From Sorangium cellulosum So ce56 (GTDB lineage: Bacteria > Myxococcota_A > Polyangia > Polyangiales > Polyangiaceae), in contig NC_010162.1 in the NCBI RefSeq assembly GCF_000067165.1, positions 11,644,501 through 11,708,500 of the forward strand: a stretch of DNA of 64,000 bases, given 5' to 3'. Made by a program: the position numbers and the translations under genes. The notes below the pieces were generated by a model, which was not told where the DNA came from, ran no database searches, and saw nothing but the letters and a program-made list of their open reading frames with translations. Positions 42,674-52,085 of the stretch are shown piece after piece. Each line of letters opens with the position of its first letter. The stretch's first letter is position 1.

Positions 42674-42775
42674 CTCGGATGGCCAGGCGCGTGTCGTCGG
42701 GGCGTTGATCGTCATCGCGCCAGAGGATCCTCCTCGGCCCTGGCCGCGTGCGGGGTGCCGCGGGGCGGCGCGGCC

Positions 42776-44302
42776 TCAGAGCTCGCCGACCTGGCTGTGC
42801 TCGTAGAAATCGACCAGCGCCTGCCCGCCGCGGCCGAGGCCCGCCTGGGCATTGATGTAGGGCACCGCGTCTCGGATCGCCTTCATGGTCAGCTCGATGT
42901 TCTTCTGCGTCCCGACCACGAGGGCGGTGTGGTGCTCCACCGCCCGCTCGGGCTGCGTCAAATAGCGAAAGAGCTCCTGGATGCGCGGGATCTGGATGCG
43001 GCCGCGCGTGCCGAAGGTGTCGACGCCTTCCTCGCTGACCCGGCCCACCCCGCCGTAGAGGAACACGCTGCCTTCGCGCGCGTTGGTGCAAGGCCTCAGA
43101 AAGGCGCAGGTGCCCGCCTTGAGCTCGCCGTCGACCGCGCCCCAGGTGTTCTCCGCGCCGATGTCGGCCTGGGTGGCCAGGATCTCCTGGCGGGTGATGC
43201 GGGCGCCGGGGCGCATCACGCTCTTGGCCCAGACGCCGCAGTGGAAGAGATCCACCTCCTCGCGCTCGTCATCGTACATGTTGTTCCAGTCGCCCAGCAG
43301 CGGCACGAGCCCGGAAGCACACTGCAGCATGTACATCCCCATCCAGCCCGCGATGTCGGTCTCGCAGGCGGCGGGGATGAGCTTGTCCGAGAGCATGCTC
43401 ATGCAGGTGCAGGGCATCACGCCCACCTCTCCGCCGATCTGGTACTTCTGCATCTCCGTCCAGCAGCGCACCGCGATGCCGTCGAGATCATTCTCTTTCA
43501 CGAAGCGATCGAAGACGACGCCCATCCGGGCGATCGCCTCCAGCGAGGCGCGCGGAACGTCAGCCGCCGCCATGTAGCCGGAGACGGCTTCCAGCTGAGC
43601 GGACAGCTCGCGCGGCGAGACCTGACGCATCTGTCGATCGAGCGCGATGAGCTCCAGGCCGACCGTGCTCAGGCCCATGTGCCCCAGGAGCTCGGTGGAG
43701 ACGTTGGTGACCGTCTGGAATGCGTCGGGCCCCGAGCCCACCAGCCCGAGGCGCACGCCGCGGCCCCGGCGACGGAACTTCGATGCCAGGACGCAGCTCG
43801 CGTAGAAGGCGTGGAGATCGTCCGCGAAGGCGGCCGAGCTCACGGCCTCGCAATGCCTGGACGTGAGGGTGTACGGGTAGCCGATGTGGCGGAGCGCGTT
43901 GGCGGCCGAAAAGCGCCCGCACGCCCCGTCCCGCCGGCCCTTCTGTCCCATGCGTCCCAGGCCGCGCACGTCAGGCTCGGTGTGCAGCAGCACCGGCACG
44001 TCGAGGTCGGCCAGCCGCAGAAAGTCCCGGATCCCGTTTTCATCGGAGAAATTGTACATCGAGCAGATGACGCCGATGGCCCCGCCGCCGTCGGGAGCGC
44101 GGCGGTACTGCTGGGCGACGCCCGCGGCCGCGCGCGCGTCGGCGTAGGTCTCGACGTTGCCGAGATCGACGTAGCGCACGCGCTGTCCGAGCACATGGCC
44201 CACGGCGGATTGGGTGGCTTTCGCTCCCTCCTCCGCGAACGCCGTCGGGAAGAAGCCCCGGTTGCCCATGAAGCCCAAGATCACCGGTTCACTCTGTGCC
44301 AT
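42776..44302 (-). CDS. L-fucose/L-arabinose isomerase family sugar isomerase
   Basis: A 508-residue protein, typical in length for the fucose isomerase superfamily. It begins ILGFMGNRGFFPTAF and includes GAIGVICSMYNFSDENGIRDFL, KENDLDGIAVRCWTEMQ (a usual active-site Glu region), EVGVMPCTCMSMLSDKL and DLFHCGVWAKS. The family isomerises aldoses such as fucose or arabinose to ketoses with a Mn2+ or similar metal; the exact sugar is not predictable. It is transcribed away from the LacI gene with a shared intergenic region that contains a palindromic operator and an ABC-transporter scrap. Catabolism of a sugar under LacI control is inferred. Confidence 0.85.
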   Translation of the reverse strand: MAQSEPVILGFMGNRGFFPTAFAEEGAKATQSAVGHVLGQRVRYVDLGNVETYADARAAAGVAQQYRRAPDGGGAIGVICSMYNFSDENGIRDFLRLADLDVPVLLHTEPDVRGLGRMGQKGRRDGACGRFSAANALRHIGYPYTLTSRHCEAVSSAAFADDLHAFYASCVLASKFRRRGRGVRLGLVGSGPDAFQTVTNVSTELLGHMGLSTVGLELIALDRQMRQVSPRELSAQLEAVSGYMAAADVPRASLEAIARMGVVFDRFVKENDLDGIAVRCWTEMQKYQIGGEVGVMPCTCMSMLSDKLIPAACETDIAGWMGMYMLQCASGLVPLLGDWNNMYDDEREEVDLFHCGVWAKSVMRPGARITRQEILATQADIGAENTWGAVDGELKAGTCAFLRPCTNAREGSVFLYGGVGRVSEEGVDTFGTRGRIQIPRIQELFRYLTQPERAVEHHTALVVGTQKNIELTMKAIRDAVPYINAQAGLGRGGQALVDFYEHSQVGEL

Positions 44303-44396
44303 TGCTGTCTCCTGGAGCAGGCGGGCTTGAGCCAGAATGGCCTTGCCGCTCCAGCCCGTCGGTGAACGTCAAGGTCGTCGTCGCATCGGCGCCCAC

Positions 44397-44489
44397 GTAC
44401 GCCTCACCCGGGCGGAGCTCGAACGAGACCCCCGTCAGCGCTTTGACACCGCTGAACGATTGTTCGATCTGGTGGATTCGTAGAAGGAC
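44397..44489 (-). pseudogene. Sugar ABC transporter ATPase, N-terminal scrap
   Basis: The 31-codon frame VLLRIHQIEQSFSGVKAL, with TGVSFELRPGEAY, matches the first 30 residues of RbsA/XylG/MglA-type ATPases, which continue into HALLGENGAGKST. Here the Walker A is missing and the frame turns into unrelated sequence. It lies just upstream of the isomerase gene on the same strand, where a transporter gene of a sugar operon would be expected. Confidence 0.65.
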
Positions 44490-44577
44490 GCTGCCATGGC
44501 CCCCTCGCGCGCGAGGGACCGCAAACACCGGCCGCGTATTCCGCTTCAATACTATGCATGTCCGTGCTAGCGTCAAC

Positions 44578-44595
44578 AGCTAATCCGAATTAGCT
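44578..44595. promoter_or_regulatory. LacI-type palindromic operator
   Basis: AGCTAATCCGAATTAGCT is an 18-bp palindrome with perfect 7-bp arms and a CG-containing centre, the format of LacI/GalR operators. It lies 15 bases before the start of the lacI-type gene and about 275 bases upstream of the divergent isomerase. Autoregulation and control of the divergent gene are likely. Confidence 0.75.
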
Positions 44596-44610
44596 AAACG
44601 GAGCGCGCGC

Positions 44611-45693
44611 TTGAACGATCCCCCCGACCCCGACCCGCCGCACGTGCCCGGCCAGCGTCCGGTCCGTATGAAGGACATCGCCGAACAGCTGGGGTTGTCC
44701 CAGACGACGGTGTCTCACGTCCTGACGGGCAAGCACGCGAAGTTTCGCATCAGCGCCGCCACGGTGGAGCGGGTCTGGACGCTGGCCCAGAAGCTGGGTT
44801 ACCGGACCAACGCCATGGCCCAGGCGTTCCGGGAGCAAAAATCGTACGCGATCTCGCTCGCCGTCGAGGACCTGGCGAACCCGTTCTGGGCCGGGATAGC
44901 CGTCGGCGCCGAGCGCGAGGCCGAGCTCCACGGCTACGCCCTCGTGGTGAGCCACCTGGCCGGCAACGCGGGGCGCCAGCGTCGCGCGCTGCAGCTCGTG
45001 CACGAGTCCCGGGTGGATGGGCTCATCGTGTCCCCGGTTTCCGGAGGGGATTGCGATCTCATCGAGGCGCACAAGCAGGGACTTCCCTTCGTGCAGATCG
45101 ACCGGGCGGTCCCGGACCTCGACGTGGCGTGCGTGCGCACCGATCACGCCGCCGGTTCGGTGCTGGCGCTCCGCCACCTGCTGAGGCACAAGGGGCGGTC
45201 GCTCGTCTACATCGGCGGCCCGCTCGACATCCCGACCTACCGAGTTCGTCTCGACGGGTTCCAGGCGGAGTTGACGCGGAGCGGCGCCACGGCGGCGGCC
45301 ATCGAGGAGTTGAAGGAGGCCACCCCGGAAGCGGCCGAGACGCGCATGATCGAGCTTCTCCAGCGGCTGCGTCGACCCCTGGCCGTCTATGCGGCAAATT
45401 TCTGGAGCACTGTCGGGACCCTGCGGGCCATCCGCGCCGCCGGCCTCTCCGTGCCCGACGAGGTCGACGTCGTCGGATTCGACGACATCCTGATGGCCGA
45501 TCTCCTGCGCTATCCCGTCGCGACCGTCGATCAGGACGTCGGCGCGATAGGACGCGAAGCGGTCCGGCTGCTCCTTGAAATGCTGACGGGCGCCAAGGTC
45601 GCGCGAGAGGTCCTGCTCCCCCCTCGCCTCACCGCGCGAACCTCGGACGTGCCGCGCGGCGAGCGGCGAGCTCGCGCGCGGAGAGCCGTATGA
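44611..45693 (+). CDS. LacI/GalR family transcriptional regulator
   Basis: About 360 residues from a TTG start (MNDPPDPDPP...); MKDIAEQLGLSQTTVSH begins the helix-turn-helix at residue 20, so a later start is also possible but the upstream residues are only a short tail. The hinge region (GYRTNAMAQAFRE) and the periplasmic-binding-like domain (YAISLAVEDLANPFWAGIA, then ESRVDGLIVSP, GFDDILMADLL) are complete. It divergently faces the sugar isomerase gene. It would act as a repressor relieved by a sugar ligand. Confidence 0.9.
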   Translation: MNDPPDPDPPHVPGQRPVRMKDIAEQLGLSQTTVSHVLTGKHAKFRISAATVERVWTLAQKLGYRTNAMAQAFREQKSYAISLAVEDLANPFWAGIAVGAEREAELHGYALVVSHLAGNAGRQRRALQLVHESRVDGLIVSPVSGGDCDLIEAHKQGLPFVQIDRAVPDLDVACVRTDHAAGSVLALRHLLRHKGRSLVYIGGPLDIPTYRVRLDGFQAELTRSGATAAAIEELKEATPEAAETRMIELLQRLRRPLAVYAANFWSTVGTLRAIRAAGLSVPDEVDVVGFDDILMADLLRYPVATVDQDVGAIGREAVRLLLEMLTGAKVAREVLLPPRLTARTSDVPRGERRARARRAV

Positions 45694-45977
45694 GATTTCG
45701 CTGCGCGTGGTCCCTCGGCGACATCCTCCCTGACGAAGAGGGGGAACCCCGGAGGCGACCAAGGAACTTTCCTGCCAGGAAGACTCCCATTGGCCACTCG
45801 AGGGCGAGGCCCCAAAGCGGCACGAAGCCTGCTCCGACGGGGGCGATGCCCCGCTCCTCGCCTCTTCGAAGTCTCCGGAAACGCTCTGGGATCGCGCTGC
45901 TCCTCGGCCTCGGCCGAGGAAATCGCGACCCTGGACGCGTGTCAGAGTGTGCCAATGTCGGCGTTGGTCAGATCCCG

Positions 45978-47450
45978 ATGTCGCGAGGACGCCGCTTCAT
46001 CGCCCTCGCGTTGCCCTTCGTTCTCCTCGCGTGCGGGACGGTGGTCGGACCGGCCGCGAATGCGGAGAGCGCGTCGAGCGGAGATGCGTCGACCGGGGGC
46101 GCGGGCGCTGGTGGAACGGCGTCAGGTGGAGCAAGCGGCGGTGCTGGCGCGGGTGGCGCGGCGAGCGGCGGCGCGACCGGGAGCGGCGGAGCGGAGCCCG
46201 ACCCCGATGGGGCCGGCGAGGAATTTCTCCTGAGCTTCCCGCGGCGCAACGTCTTCGGCCTCGGTCAACCGCTCGCGGCGACCCGAAACGGCTCGATCAT
46301 CACGGTCGGAGCTCGAGCTCCCGCGGAGCTCCTCCCGGGTTCGATCGACGAGCCCTTCGTTGCGGAGTACTCGGCGACCGGAGAAGTACTCCACGCGCTC
46401 GCGCTGCCCGGAGCCGCTGAGCCGGAGTTGATGGCGATCGACGCGGAAGGCTCGATCTTCCTCGTCGGCCAGCTCTACATGGACATGACCTTCGGCGAGT
46501 TCACTCTCACGACCGTCGAGGAAGGGTTTTATCTGGTCAAGGTGAACCCCGACTTCTCGATCGCCCTCGCGGCCGGAGTCACTCTCGAAGGCAGCTCTCC
46601 TCTGAGCGCGATCGCGGTCGACGCGGACGGCGACGTCATCGTTGGCCTCGGCGTGTACAACGACGACGCATCCGTACAAAAACCTCAGATCATGAAGTTT
46701 TCTGGGTCGACCCTCGAAGAGATCTGGAGCACGACGTTCGAGCACGACATCAGCCAGGGATACACGATCGCCCTCACGTTCGATGGTGGCGGTGAGATCC
46801 TCGCCGGCGGCGCGTTTACCGGAGTGCTCACCATCGGAGAGACAGAGCTCGAAAAGGCGGGAGGGCAGGACGATCCAGCTGTCTACAACGGCTGGCTCGC
46901 CTGGCTCGACCCGGAGAGCGGCGATCCTCTGCGCGCGCTCCGCTTTGGCGGGGCGAGCTTCGACTATGTGAAAGACCTGAAGTCGACCGCCTCTGGACAC
47001 CTCCGCCTCCTCGCCTCACACACGTCGACGTCGACCTTCCTCGATCATACGGACACCTTCGACGAGGAAAGATCGGAGTCGGTCCTCTATGATTTCGAGG
47101 GCGGCGAGACGGTGCATTGGGCGAGCCGGCTCGGCGGACCAGACTATCTCGGCAACGCGCTGGCCCTCGGCGGCGATGGTCGAAGCTACGTGGCCGGTCG
47201 CTTCGGCTGGCTCGGCACGGAAGAAGATGCAAAAGGAGGGCACCTCACGCGCTTTGCGGCAGACGGGACGAAGGGCGAGAGCGTCGATTTCGCGACCGGT
47301 AACCCGAACGGCCTGACGCACGTCGCCGTCGATACGAAAGGCGGCGTTTGGGTCAGCGGGGCCTGGGAAACGGCCTTCGAATTTGCGGGGAAGAGCTACG
47401 CTCCGCCGGCCGATGGCGGACAGTTCATCCTCCGGAAGAAGGGATTCTAG
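45978..47450 (+). CDS. Beta-propeller lipoprotein with Gly-rich spacer
   Basis: A 490-residue protein. The start MSRGRRFIALALPFVLLACG gives a lipobox LLAC. Residues of about 30-80 are a GGA/GSG-type repeat spacer. The remainder is beta-propeller-like with repeated motifs such as MAIDAEGSIFLVGQLYMDMTFGEFTLT and AIAVDADGDVIVGLG. These are typical of the SBBP/delta-type propellers common in myxobacterial surface lipoproteins. No enzymatic motif. The TAG stop coincides with the end of dispersed element D, and a short unassigned region (45694-45977) lies upstream. Confidence 0.75.
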   Translation: MSRGRRFIALALPFVLLACGTVVGPAANAESASSGDASTGGAGAGGTASGGASGGAGAGGAASGGATGSGGAEPDPDGAGEEFLLSFPRRNVFGLGQPLAATRNGSIITVGARAPAELLPGSIDEPFVAEYSATGEVLHALALPGAAEPELMAIDAEGSIFLVGQLYMDMTFGEFTLTTVEEGFYLVKVNPDFSIALAAGVTLEGSSPLSAIAVDADGDVIVGLGVYNDDASVQKPQIMKFSGSTLEEIWSTTFEHDISQGYTIALTFDGGGEILAGGAFTGVLTIGETELEKAGGQDDPAVYNGWLAWLDPESGDPLRALRFGGASFDYVKDLKSTASGHLRLLASHTSTSTFLDHTDTFDEERSESVLYDFEGGETVHWASRLGGPDYLGNALALGGDGRSYVAGRFGWLGTEEDAKGGHLTRFAADGTKGESVDFATGNPNGLTHVAVDTKGGVWVSGAWETAFEFAGKSYAPPADGGQFILRKKGF

Positions 47451-47591
47451 AACACCGATGACGTTGATCGAGCGAGGAATGAGCCGCCAAGGCGCCAAGG
47501 ACGCCAAGCACAGACACAATCTTGGCGTCCTTGGCGCGCTTGGCGGTTCAGATTCCCGCTCTTTTTGGGGGGTTCAACGCGTTTGTCGCTC
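47451..47591. repeat. Dispersed palindromic element, copy D
   Basis: It begins AACACCGATGACGTTGATCG immediately after the TAG of the preceding gene and ends GGTTCAACGCGTTTGTCGCT. The reverse complement is about 90% identical to copy A (8881-9022), with the same GCCAAGGACGCCAAG hairpin core. The next bases (47592 onward) are the GTGCG 5' end of a group II intron fragment. Confidence 0.8.
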
Positions 47592-47840
47592 GTGCGCCAG
47601 GCCAAGCCTGGGTGAGGAGGATGCGATGAGCTGAAACCTCGCGAAGAAACCCAGCGGGTGAGAGTCCCGCCCGGCAAGGTTGGCCCACCAGCCGGAAGTG
47701 AGTCTTGCGTGGTGCCGGGCGACCGGCGTCGCGAAGCGTAGACAGCGAGCGTGCGGGCCGTGGGATAGAGCCTCGAAAGAACGGAGGTCGTGGGGCCGAC
47801 GTCGTGAGCGTAGCGGAAGGCAACATCGTCGCGTCAAGAG
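47592..47840 (+). ncRNA. Group II intron RNA fragment (5' domain I part)
   Basis: It starts GTGCGCCAGGCC, the canonical GUGYG group II 5' end, and contains GAGCTGAAACCTCGCGAAG, CGGGTGAGAGTCCCGC, GAAGTGAGTCTTGCGTGG, GCGAAGCGTAGACAGCGAGCG and GCCGTGGGATAGAGCCTCG, all typical domain I pieces of bacterial group II introns. Neither the maturase gene nor domain V/VI is found; the 3' limit is approximate. It is a truncated, non-mobile copy. It begins exactly at the outer edge of a hairpin element; some bacterial introns home to such hairpins. Confidence 0.75.
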
Positions 47841-47890
47841 CGAGCCTGGGTAGCCCCCGCTCGCTCTGGCGGGATCCCTGACCGACGCCG

Positions 47891-48247
47891 CTAGCGAGGC
47901 TTCGTGTCCTTGTCCTCCGGGTCGACCGCGATGCGGAACCCCGGGTCTTCCGGCGCGGGCCCGGCGGGCCGCGTCTCGGGCCCCTCGGCCTCCCCGCGGT
48001 GCTCGGAGCGCTCGTCCCGCGGGGGCGCCTGCGCCGGGCCCTTGCTCAGCTCGGCGCCGATCCGGCCGACCACGTTCGTCGCGGCCCGGACGAGCTCGCG
48101 CCCGGCGTCGTCGATCGCCCTGCCGACGTTCGTGCTGTCGAGGTCCTTGCGCAGGTCCACGGCCGTCTTGCGCGCCGCGCGCCAGAGCAGGCTCAGCCCC
48201 TGCTTGAGATCCTCCCTGGGGTCGTCTCGATCGGGGTCCGAGCTCAT
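47891..48247 (-). CDS. Small hypothetical protein
   Basis: A 118-residue protein from an ATG with AGGAGG six bases upstream. The first 70 residues are helical (LKQGLSLLWRAARKTAVDLRKDL, then VGRAIDDAGRELVRAATNVVG), with spacing that suits an amphipathic or coiled-coil helix pair. The remainder is disordered and rich in Pro, Glu and Arg. It is encoded 76 bases after the diguanylate cyclase gene on the same strand. Function is unknown. Confidence 0.7.
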   Translation of the reverse strand: MSSDPDRDDPREDLKQGLSLLWRAARKTAVDLRKDLDSTNVGRAIDDAGRELVRAATNVVGRIGAELSKGPAQAPPRDERSEHRGEAEGPETRPAGPAPEDPGFRIAVDPEDKDTKPR

Positions 48248-48323
48248 CGCGCCTCCTTGGCTTCGGTTTCGTCGAGGAGGCTTATGTTCCCGCCGCGCCT
48301 GCGCCGCAAGCGGCGCGCAGACC

Positions 48324-50903
48324 TCAGGCGGCCGTCTTCGGCTTGCTCGTGGGATCGACGTCCGGCGGGCGCCTCGGCTTGCTCCGAGGCTCGGCCTCGC
48401 CGGGCGCCTTCCCCGGCGCCTGCGCGGCGGCCGCGGCGCGCTTCCCGGCGGACGGCGCGCCGTCCTGCCCCGGGGCCGCCGGCGCGCCGCCTGCGCCGCC
48501 CGTCACGGCCGGCCTGCGCTGCGGCGCGGGCGCCCCCGCCGCGGGCTTCGCCGCCGCGGCCCTGGCCGCCGCGGCCGTCGCCGCGGGCCGCGCCGTCGCG
48601 GGCGCCGCGTGCCTCGCCGCGGCGGGCGCCTCTGCCGCGTGCCTCGCCGTGGCCGCCGCCTCCACGGCCTGCTTCGCCGCGCCGGCCGCCTCCGCCGCCT
48701 GCTTCGCCGGAGCGCCCGCCTCCGCCGCGGGCGGATGCGCGCTGTTCGACCGCACCGCCGGCGACCACGCGGTGGAGCGGTTGCGGCCCGAGCGCTTCGA
48801 CACGTAGAGCGACTCGTCCGCGGCCTTGAAGAGCTCCTCCCACGTGCTGCCCGCCTCGGGGTAGGTGGCGATCCCGATCGAGCAGGTCACCTGGCACTGC
48901 ACCGGCCCGCTGCTCCCGGCCGCGTGGAACGTCGTCCGGCCGAGCTCCTCGCGCACGCGCTCCGCGAGCAGCATCGCGCCGCGCGCGTCCGTCTCCTCGC
49001 AGATCACGACGAACTCCTCCCCGCCGAAGCGCGCGACCGCGTCGGTCGTCCGCTTCGCGCGCCGGAGGACGTCGCCGAGCCCCTTGATGATCACGTCGCC
49101 CACGTCGTGGCCGTACGTGTCGTTCACCTTCTTGAAGTGGTCGATGTCCGTGACGAGCACCGAGAGCCGCCGCGAGAACCGCCGCGCCGCGGTGATCTTC
49201 TGGTCCGCCACCTCGAGCATCGCGCGCTTGTTGAGCAGCCCGGTGAGCCCGTCCATCGTCGCGAGCTCCTCAAGGCGCCGCACCATGCGCGCGTTCGAGA
49301 GCGACACGGCCATGTGGCTGGCGAGGACCTCGAGCGTGCTGCGCACCGAGTCGGTGAAGGCCGCGCGCCGCCGCGAGCCGAGCACCAGCGTGCCGAGCGG
49401 CCGGTCGTGCACGACGAGCGGGAGCACGATGATCGACGGCATCGACGGCGGCGTGACGCGGCGGGTGAAGACGACCTGCCGCTTCTCGTCGTACTCGCCG
49501 CGGTACGGCAGCGGGTGCCGGTTCTGCAGCACCATCGAGACGAGCCCCGCGTTGTGGCGGAAGCGCTGCCCGGTGAGCTCGGCGACCCCGTCGCCGCTGA
49601 CGGCGCGGATCTCGTGGACCTTCTGCGCCTCGTCGTAAAGCGTGACGGCCGCGAAATCGACGGACGTGATCTCGCGGGCGCTCGTGACGCCGGCCTCGAT
49701 GACGCCGGCCTCGGTCGTGGCGGCGCCGAGCCCCTCGGCGGCGCGGTAGAGCTTGCCCTGCTCGATCTTCGCGCGCTCGAGCTGGACGAAGACGCGCTCG
49801 TTCTGGATGGCCCGCACGGCGTAGCGGCACGCCTCGTCGATGAGCTCGAGCTCGCGCGGCGAGAACGGCCGGTCCTCGACGCGATCGACGACGAGCACGC
49901 CGCGGAGCTGGCCGTGCTCGAACACCGGCAGCGCGCACACGGCGCGCACCGGGGAGGGGCCGACGTAGTAGGGCAGCTTGTAGCCGGGCTTGAGGCCCCC
50001 GAGGACGACCGGCGCGCGCTGGGTGATCGCCGCGCCGAAGACGCCGTCGCCGGAGAGGAACGGGCCCTCGGAGAGGTTCGGGGCGTCGCTCGCGAGCTCG
50101 CTGATGCGCAGGTGTGTGCCGGCGTCGTTCTGCCAGAGGAGCACGGCGGTGTAGAGGTCGAGCGACTCGCGCAGCAGGCGCAGGGCGAAGAGCACCGACT
50201 GGTGGATCTCCTCGACGCCGGAGCGGGCGAGCCGCTCGTCGTCGCCCTTCTGGGACGCGCCCGCGCCGCGCGCCTGGGCCGGGGCCGAGAGCAGGCGGTA
50301 GCTGCGCGCGTCGTCGCGGAGCCGCTCGATCTCGGCCTGGAGGCGGGTGTGGGAGGCCTTCCTGACGCGGCCGAGCTCCGCGCGGAGGATGGTGGCGTTC
50401 AGCAGCGAGAAGACGGCCATGAAGCCGATGTGCGGCGCGGCCGCGCGCGCGGCGTCGAGGAGGCTCGGCGCGCCGCTCCCGCCGCTCGCGGCCGCGGCCG
50501 AGCGGACGGCGATCTCGAGGGCGGCGGCGGCGATCGCGACGAGGAGCGACGCCCCGGGGCGGGCGAACGCGCTCACGAGGGCGATGACGACGTAGAGGGC
50601 GGCTTGGGCGTCGCCGTCGAGCGAGCCGTCGAGGCGGAGGACGGCGGCGAACGTGGCGACGAGGAGCAGGGCGCCCACCTCGAGGTCGAGCAGGGCGCTC
50701 GCCTCGATGGCGGCGGCGCGCCGCCGCGCCCGCTGGACGAGCGCCACGAGCAGCACGAGCAGCGCGGTCGCGGCCGCGAGCGGCGGGAGCGGCGCGGCCG
50801 CGTCGAGGACCACGAGCGCCCCGAGGGCCAGCGCGCAGGCGAGCGGCGCCGCGTTGCGCGCGATACGGCGGGCGGTGAGCACGGCGAGCACCAGGTTGGC
50901 CAT
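48324..50903 (-). CDS. Membrane diguanylate cyclase with two GAF-like domains
   Basis: An 859-residue protein. About five N-terminal membrane helices (residues 1-170) lead to a short coiled coil, two GAF-like domains (near 225-360 and 390-550; VCALPVFEHGQLRGVLVVDR is the C-terminal strand of the first), then a GGDEF-family catalytic domain with DGLTGLLNKRAM, VTDIDHFKKVNDTYGHDVGD and the active-site RFGGEEF near 624-630. The RxxD inhibitory site is not obvious. The last 140 residues are an Ala/Pro-rich tail. It should make cyclic di-GMP in response to a small-molecule or redox signal sensed by the GAF domains. The start is the first ATG before the membrane helices. Confidence 0.9.
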   Translation of the reverse strand: MANLVLAVLTARRIARNAAPLACALALGALVVLDAAAPLPPLAAATALLVLLVALVQRARRRAAAIEASALLDLEVGALLLVATFAAVLRLDGSLDGDAQAALYVVIALVSAFARPGASLLVAIAAAALEIAVRSAAAASGGSGAPSLLDAARAAAPHIGFMAVFSLLNATILRAELGRVRKASHTRLQAEIERLRDDARSYRLLSAPAQARGAGASQKGDDERLARSGVEEIHQSVLFALRLLRESLDLYTAVLLWQNDAGTHLRISELASDAPNLSEGPFLSGDGVFGAAITQRAPVVLGGLKPGYKLPYYVGPSPVRAVCALPVFEHGQLRGVLVVDRVEDRPFSPRELELIDEACRYAVRAIQNERVFVQLERAKIEQGKLYRAAEGLGAATTEAGVIEAGVTSAREITSVDFAAVTLYDEAQKVHEIRAVSGDGVAELTGQRFRHNAGLVSMVLQNRHPLPYRGEYDEKRQVVFTRRVTPPSMPSIIVLPLVVHDRPLGTLVLGSRRRAAFTDSVRSTLEVLASHMAVSLSNARMVRRLEELATMDGLTGLLNKRAMLEVADQKITAARRFSRRLSVLVTDIDHFKKVNDTYGHDVGDVIIKGLGDVLRRAKRTTDAVARFGGEEFVVICEETDARGAMLLAERVREELGRTTFHAAGSSGPVQCQVTCSIGIATYPEAGSTWEELFKAADESLYVSKRSGRNRSTAWSPAVRSNSAHPPAAEAGAPAKQAAEAAGAAKQAVEAAATARHAAEAPAAARHAAPATARPAATAAAARAAAAKPAAGAPAPQRRPAVTGGAGGAPAAPGQDGAPSAGKRAAAAAQAPGKAPGEAEPRSKPRRPPDVDPTSKPKTAA

Positions 50904-51356
50904 CGGCTCGGATGCCGGTACCAGAGGTCGATCCCCCGGGCCCAGTTCTCTGCCGGCGGAGGGAAGAGGCCGGCTGGTGGGGGAGAAGGGGGGAGCGTGG
51001 AGGTAGGGGTGTGTGACCTGGAGTCATGGAGGGGGGAGAGTTGAGGCGCCTGGCTCGGATACGTTGAGGCGGGGCAACGATGCTTGTCGCCACCTGCGCG
51101 GCTCGACGATCGCCGGCGGGCACCGTGAACGACCTTGCGGGCGCAGCGGAGCTACTCCGCGGGACCATGGACGGCTCATGCGATCCACCACCTCCGGGAA
51201 AAGCGGCGCTATATCAACTGCTTGTCCACGAATCAAAGGCTCCGCCTTCACTCCACGGCCACAGACTGCGGCGCGGCCCTCGCTGCGATCTTTCGCGCGT
51301 GTTAGCATCGCCCGCATGGTGAGGGTGCTATCCGTCGCTCATCTGGAGCGCTGCAT
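50904..51356. other. Intergenic, no gene seen
   Basis: About 450 bases between divergent genes. No supportable coding frame; this must contain both promoters. Confidence 0.4.
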
Positions 51357-51884
51357 ATGGGGTCTATTGTGCTTGCGGCAAATGGGAGCTGCTTGAGTCC
51401 GGGCCGTAAGAGGTGGAGGGTTGTGGTTTACTATCCAGATTTGAGTCCATGCAATTACTTTGGCCGCTGGCAAGAGGTCCTGCGGGCGGTCGGGTGGCAT
51501 GAGTCAGGGCATTCGTTTGCAACAGGGCCTGTGTCAAAGGAGGTTTTTGGGGCGCTGATGCGTCTTCTCTCCAACCCATGGCAGCCTGTTGCCTTGGCGG
51601 GGCATCAGCCATGCCCCTACTGCCGCTTCACTGGAGGGGCAGCCTCGCTTCAGTTTGAAGACGTGGAGGTCTCTGTCGGGGCGAATAATCTGTTTGTTCC
51701 TGCGCGTGATGAGGCTGTGGTGTACGTCGCTCCGAGCTTGATCGCGCACTACATTGATGCTCACGACTATTGTCCGCCCGCGGTCTTCCAGGAGGCTGTT
51801 CTTGATTGTCCCGAGATGAGGTCTTTTGCGTATTTGAAGAAGATAAAGGAAAAGGGTTTGTCGGTCGCGCGGCCAGCGGGTTGA
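51357..51884 (+). CDS. Hypothetical protein, immunity-like
   Basis: A 175-residue cytosolic protein. The central segment YYPDLSPCNYFGRWQEVLRAVGW, with CPYCRFTGG and NLFVPA, and the C-terminal YVAPSLIAHYIDAHDYCPP are features I recall from a widespread uncharacterised family often found singly in predatory and planctomycete genomes; I cannot name it reliably. Codon use and base composition appear clearly less GC-rich than neighbouring genes (many AT-ending third positions), which suggests recent transfer. Paired with a second orphan at 52086, it may be an immunity protein for a toxin not in view. No promoter or operon evidence. Confidence 0.6.
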   Translation: MGSIVLAANGSCLSPGRKRWRVVVYYPDLSPCNYFGRWQEVLRAVGWHESGHSFATGPVSKEVFGALMRLLSNPWQPVALAGHQPCPYCRFTGGAASLQFEDVEVSVGANNLFVPARDEAVVYVAPSLIAHYIDAHDYCPPAVFQEAVLDCPEMRSFAYLKKIKEKGLSVARPAG

Positions 51885-52085
51885 TATGTCGGAGCGCAGC
51901 CGCGAGGATGGGGCCACACCTGCGCAGGGAGATGGCGGGACACGTGGCGTCGAGCGTGTGGTTTGGAGCTCGAAGTTGAAGCGCTGATCCGGCCGGTGCT
52001 GGCTCGACCAGGCCCAGCCGGGCCGGGCTTCGAGAAGTTCAAGTCCGACATCACCTGAACGTCTCGTTGAAAAGAGAGAACACGC

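Noticed and set aside
47904..51044. 1046-residue plus-strand frame opposite the diguanylate cyclase
   Set aside because: It is the mirror of the GGDEF gene with Arg/Glu filler and no motifs; the minus-strand protein has unmistakable GGDEF signatures.
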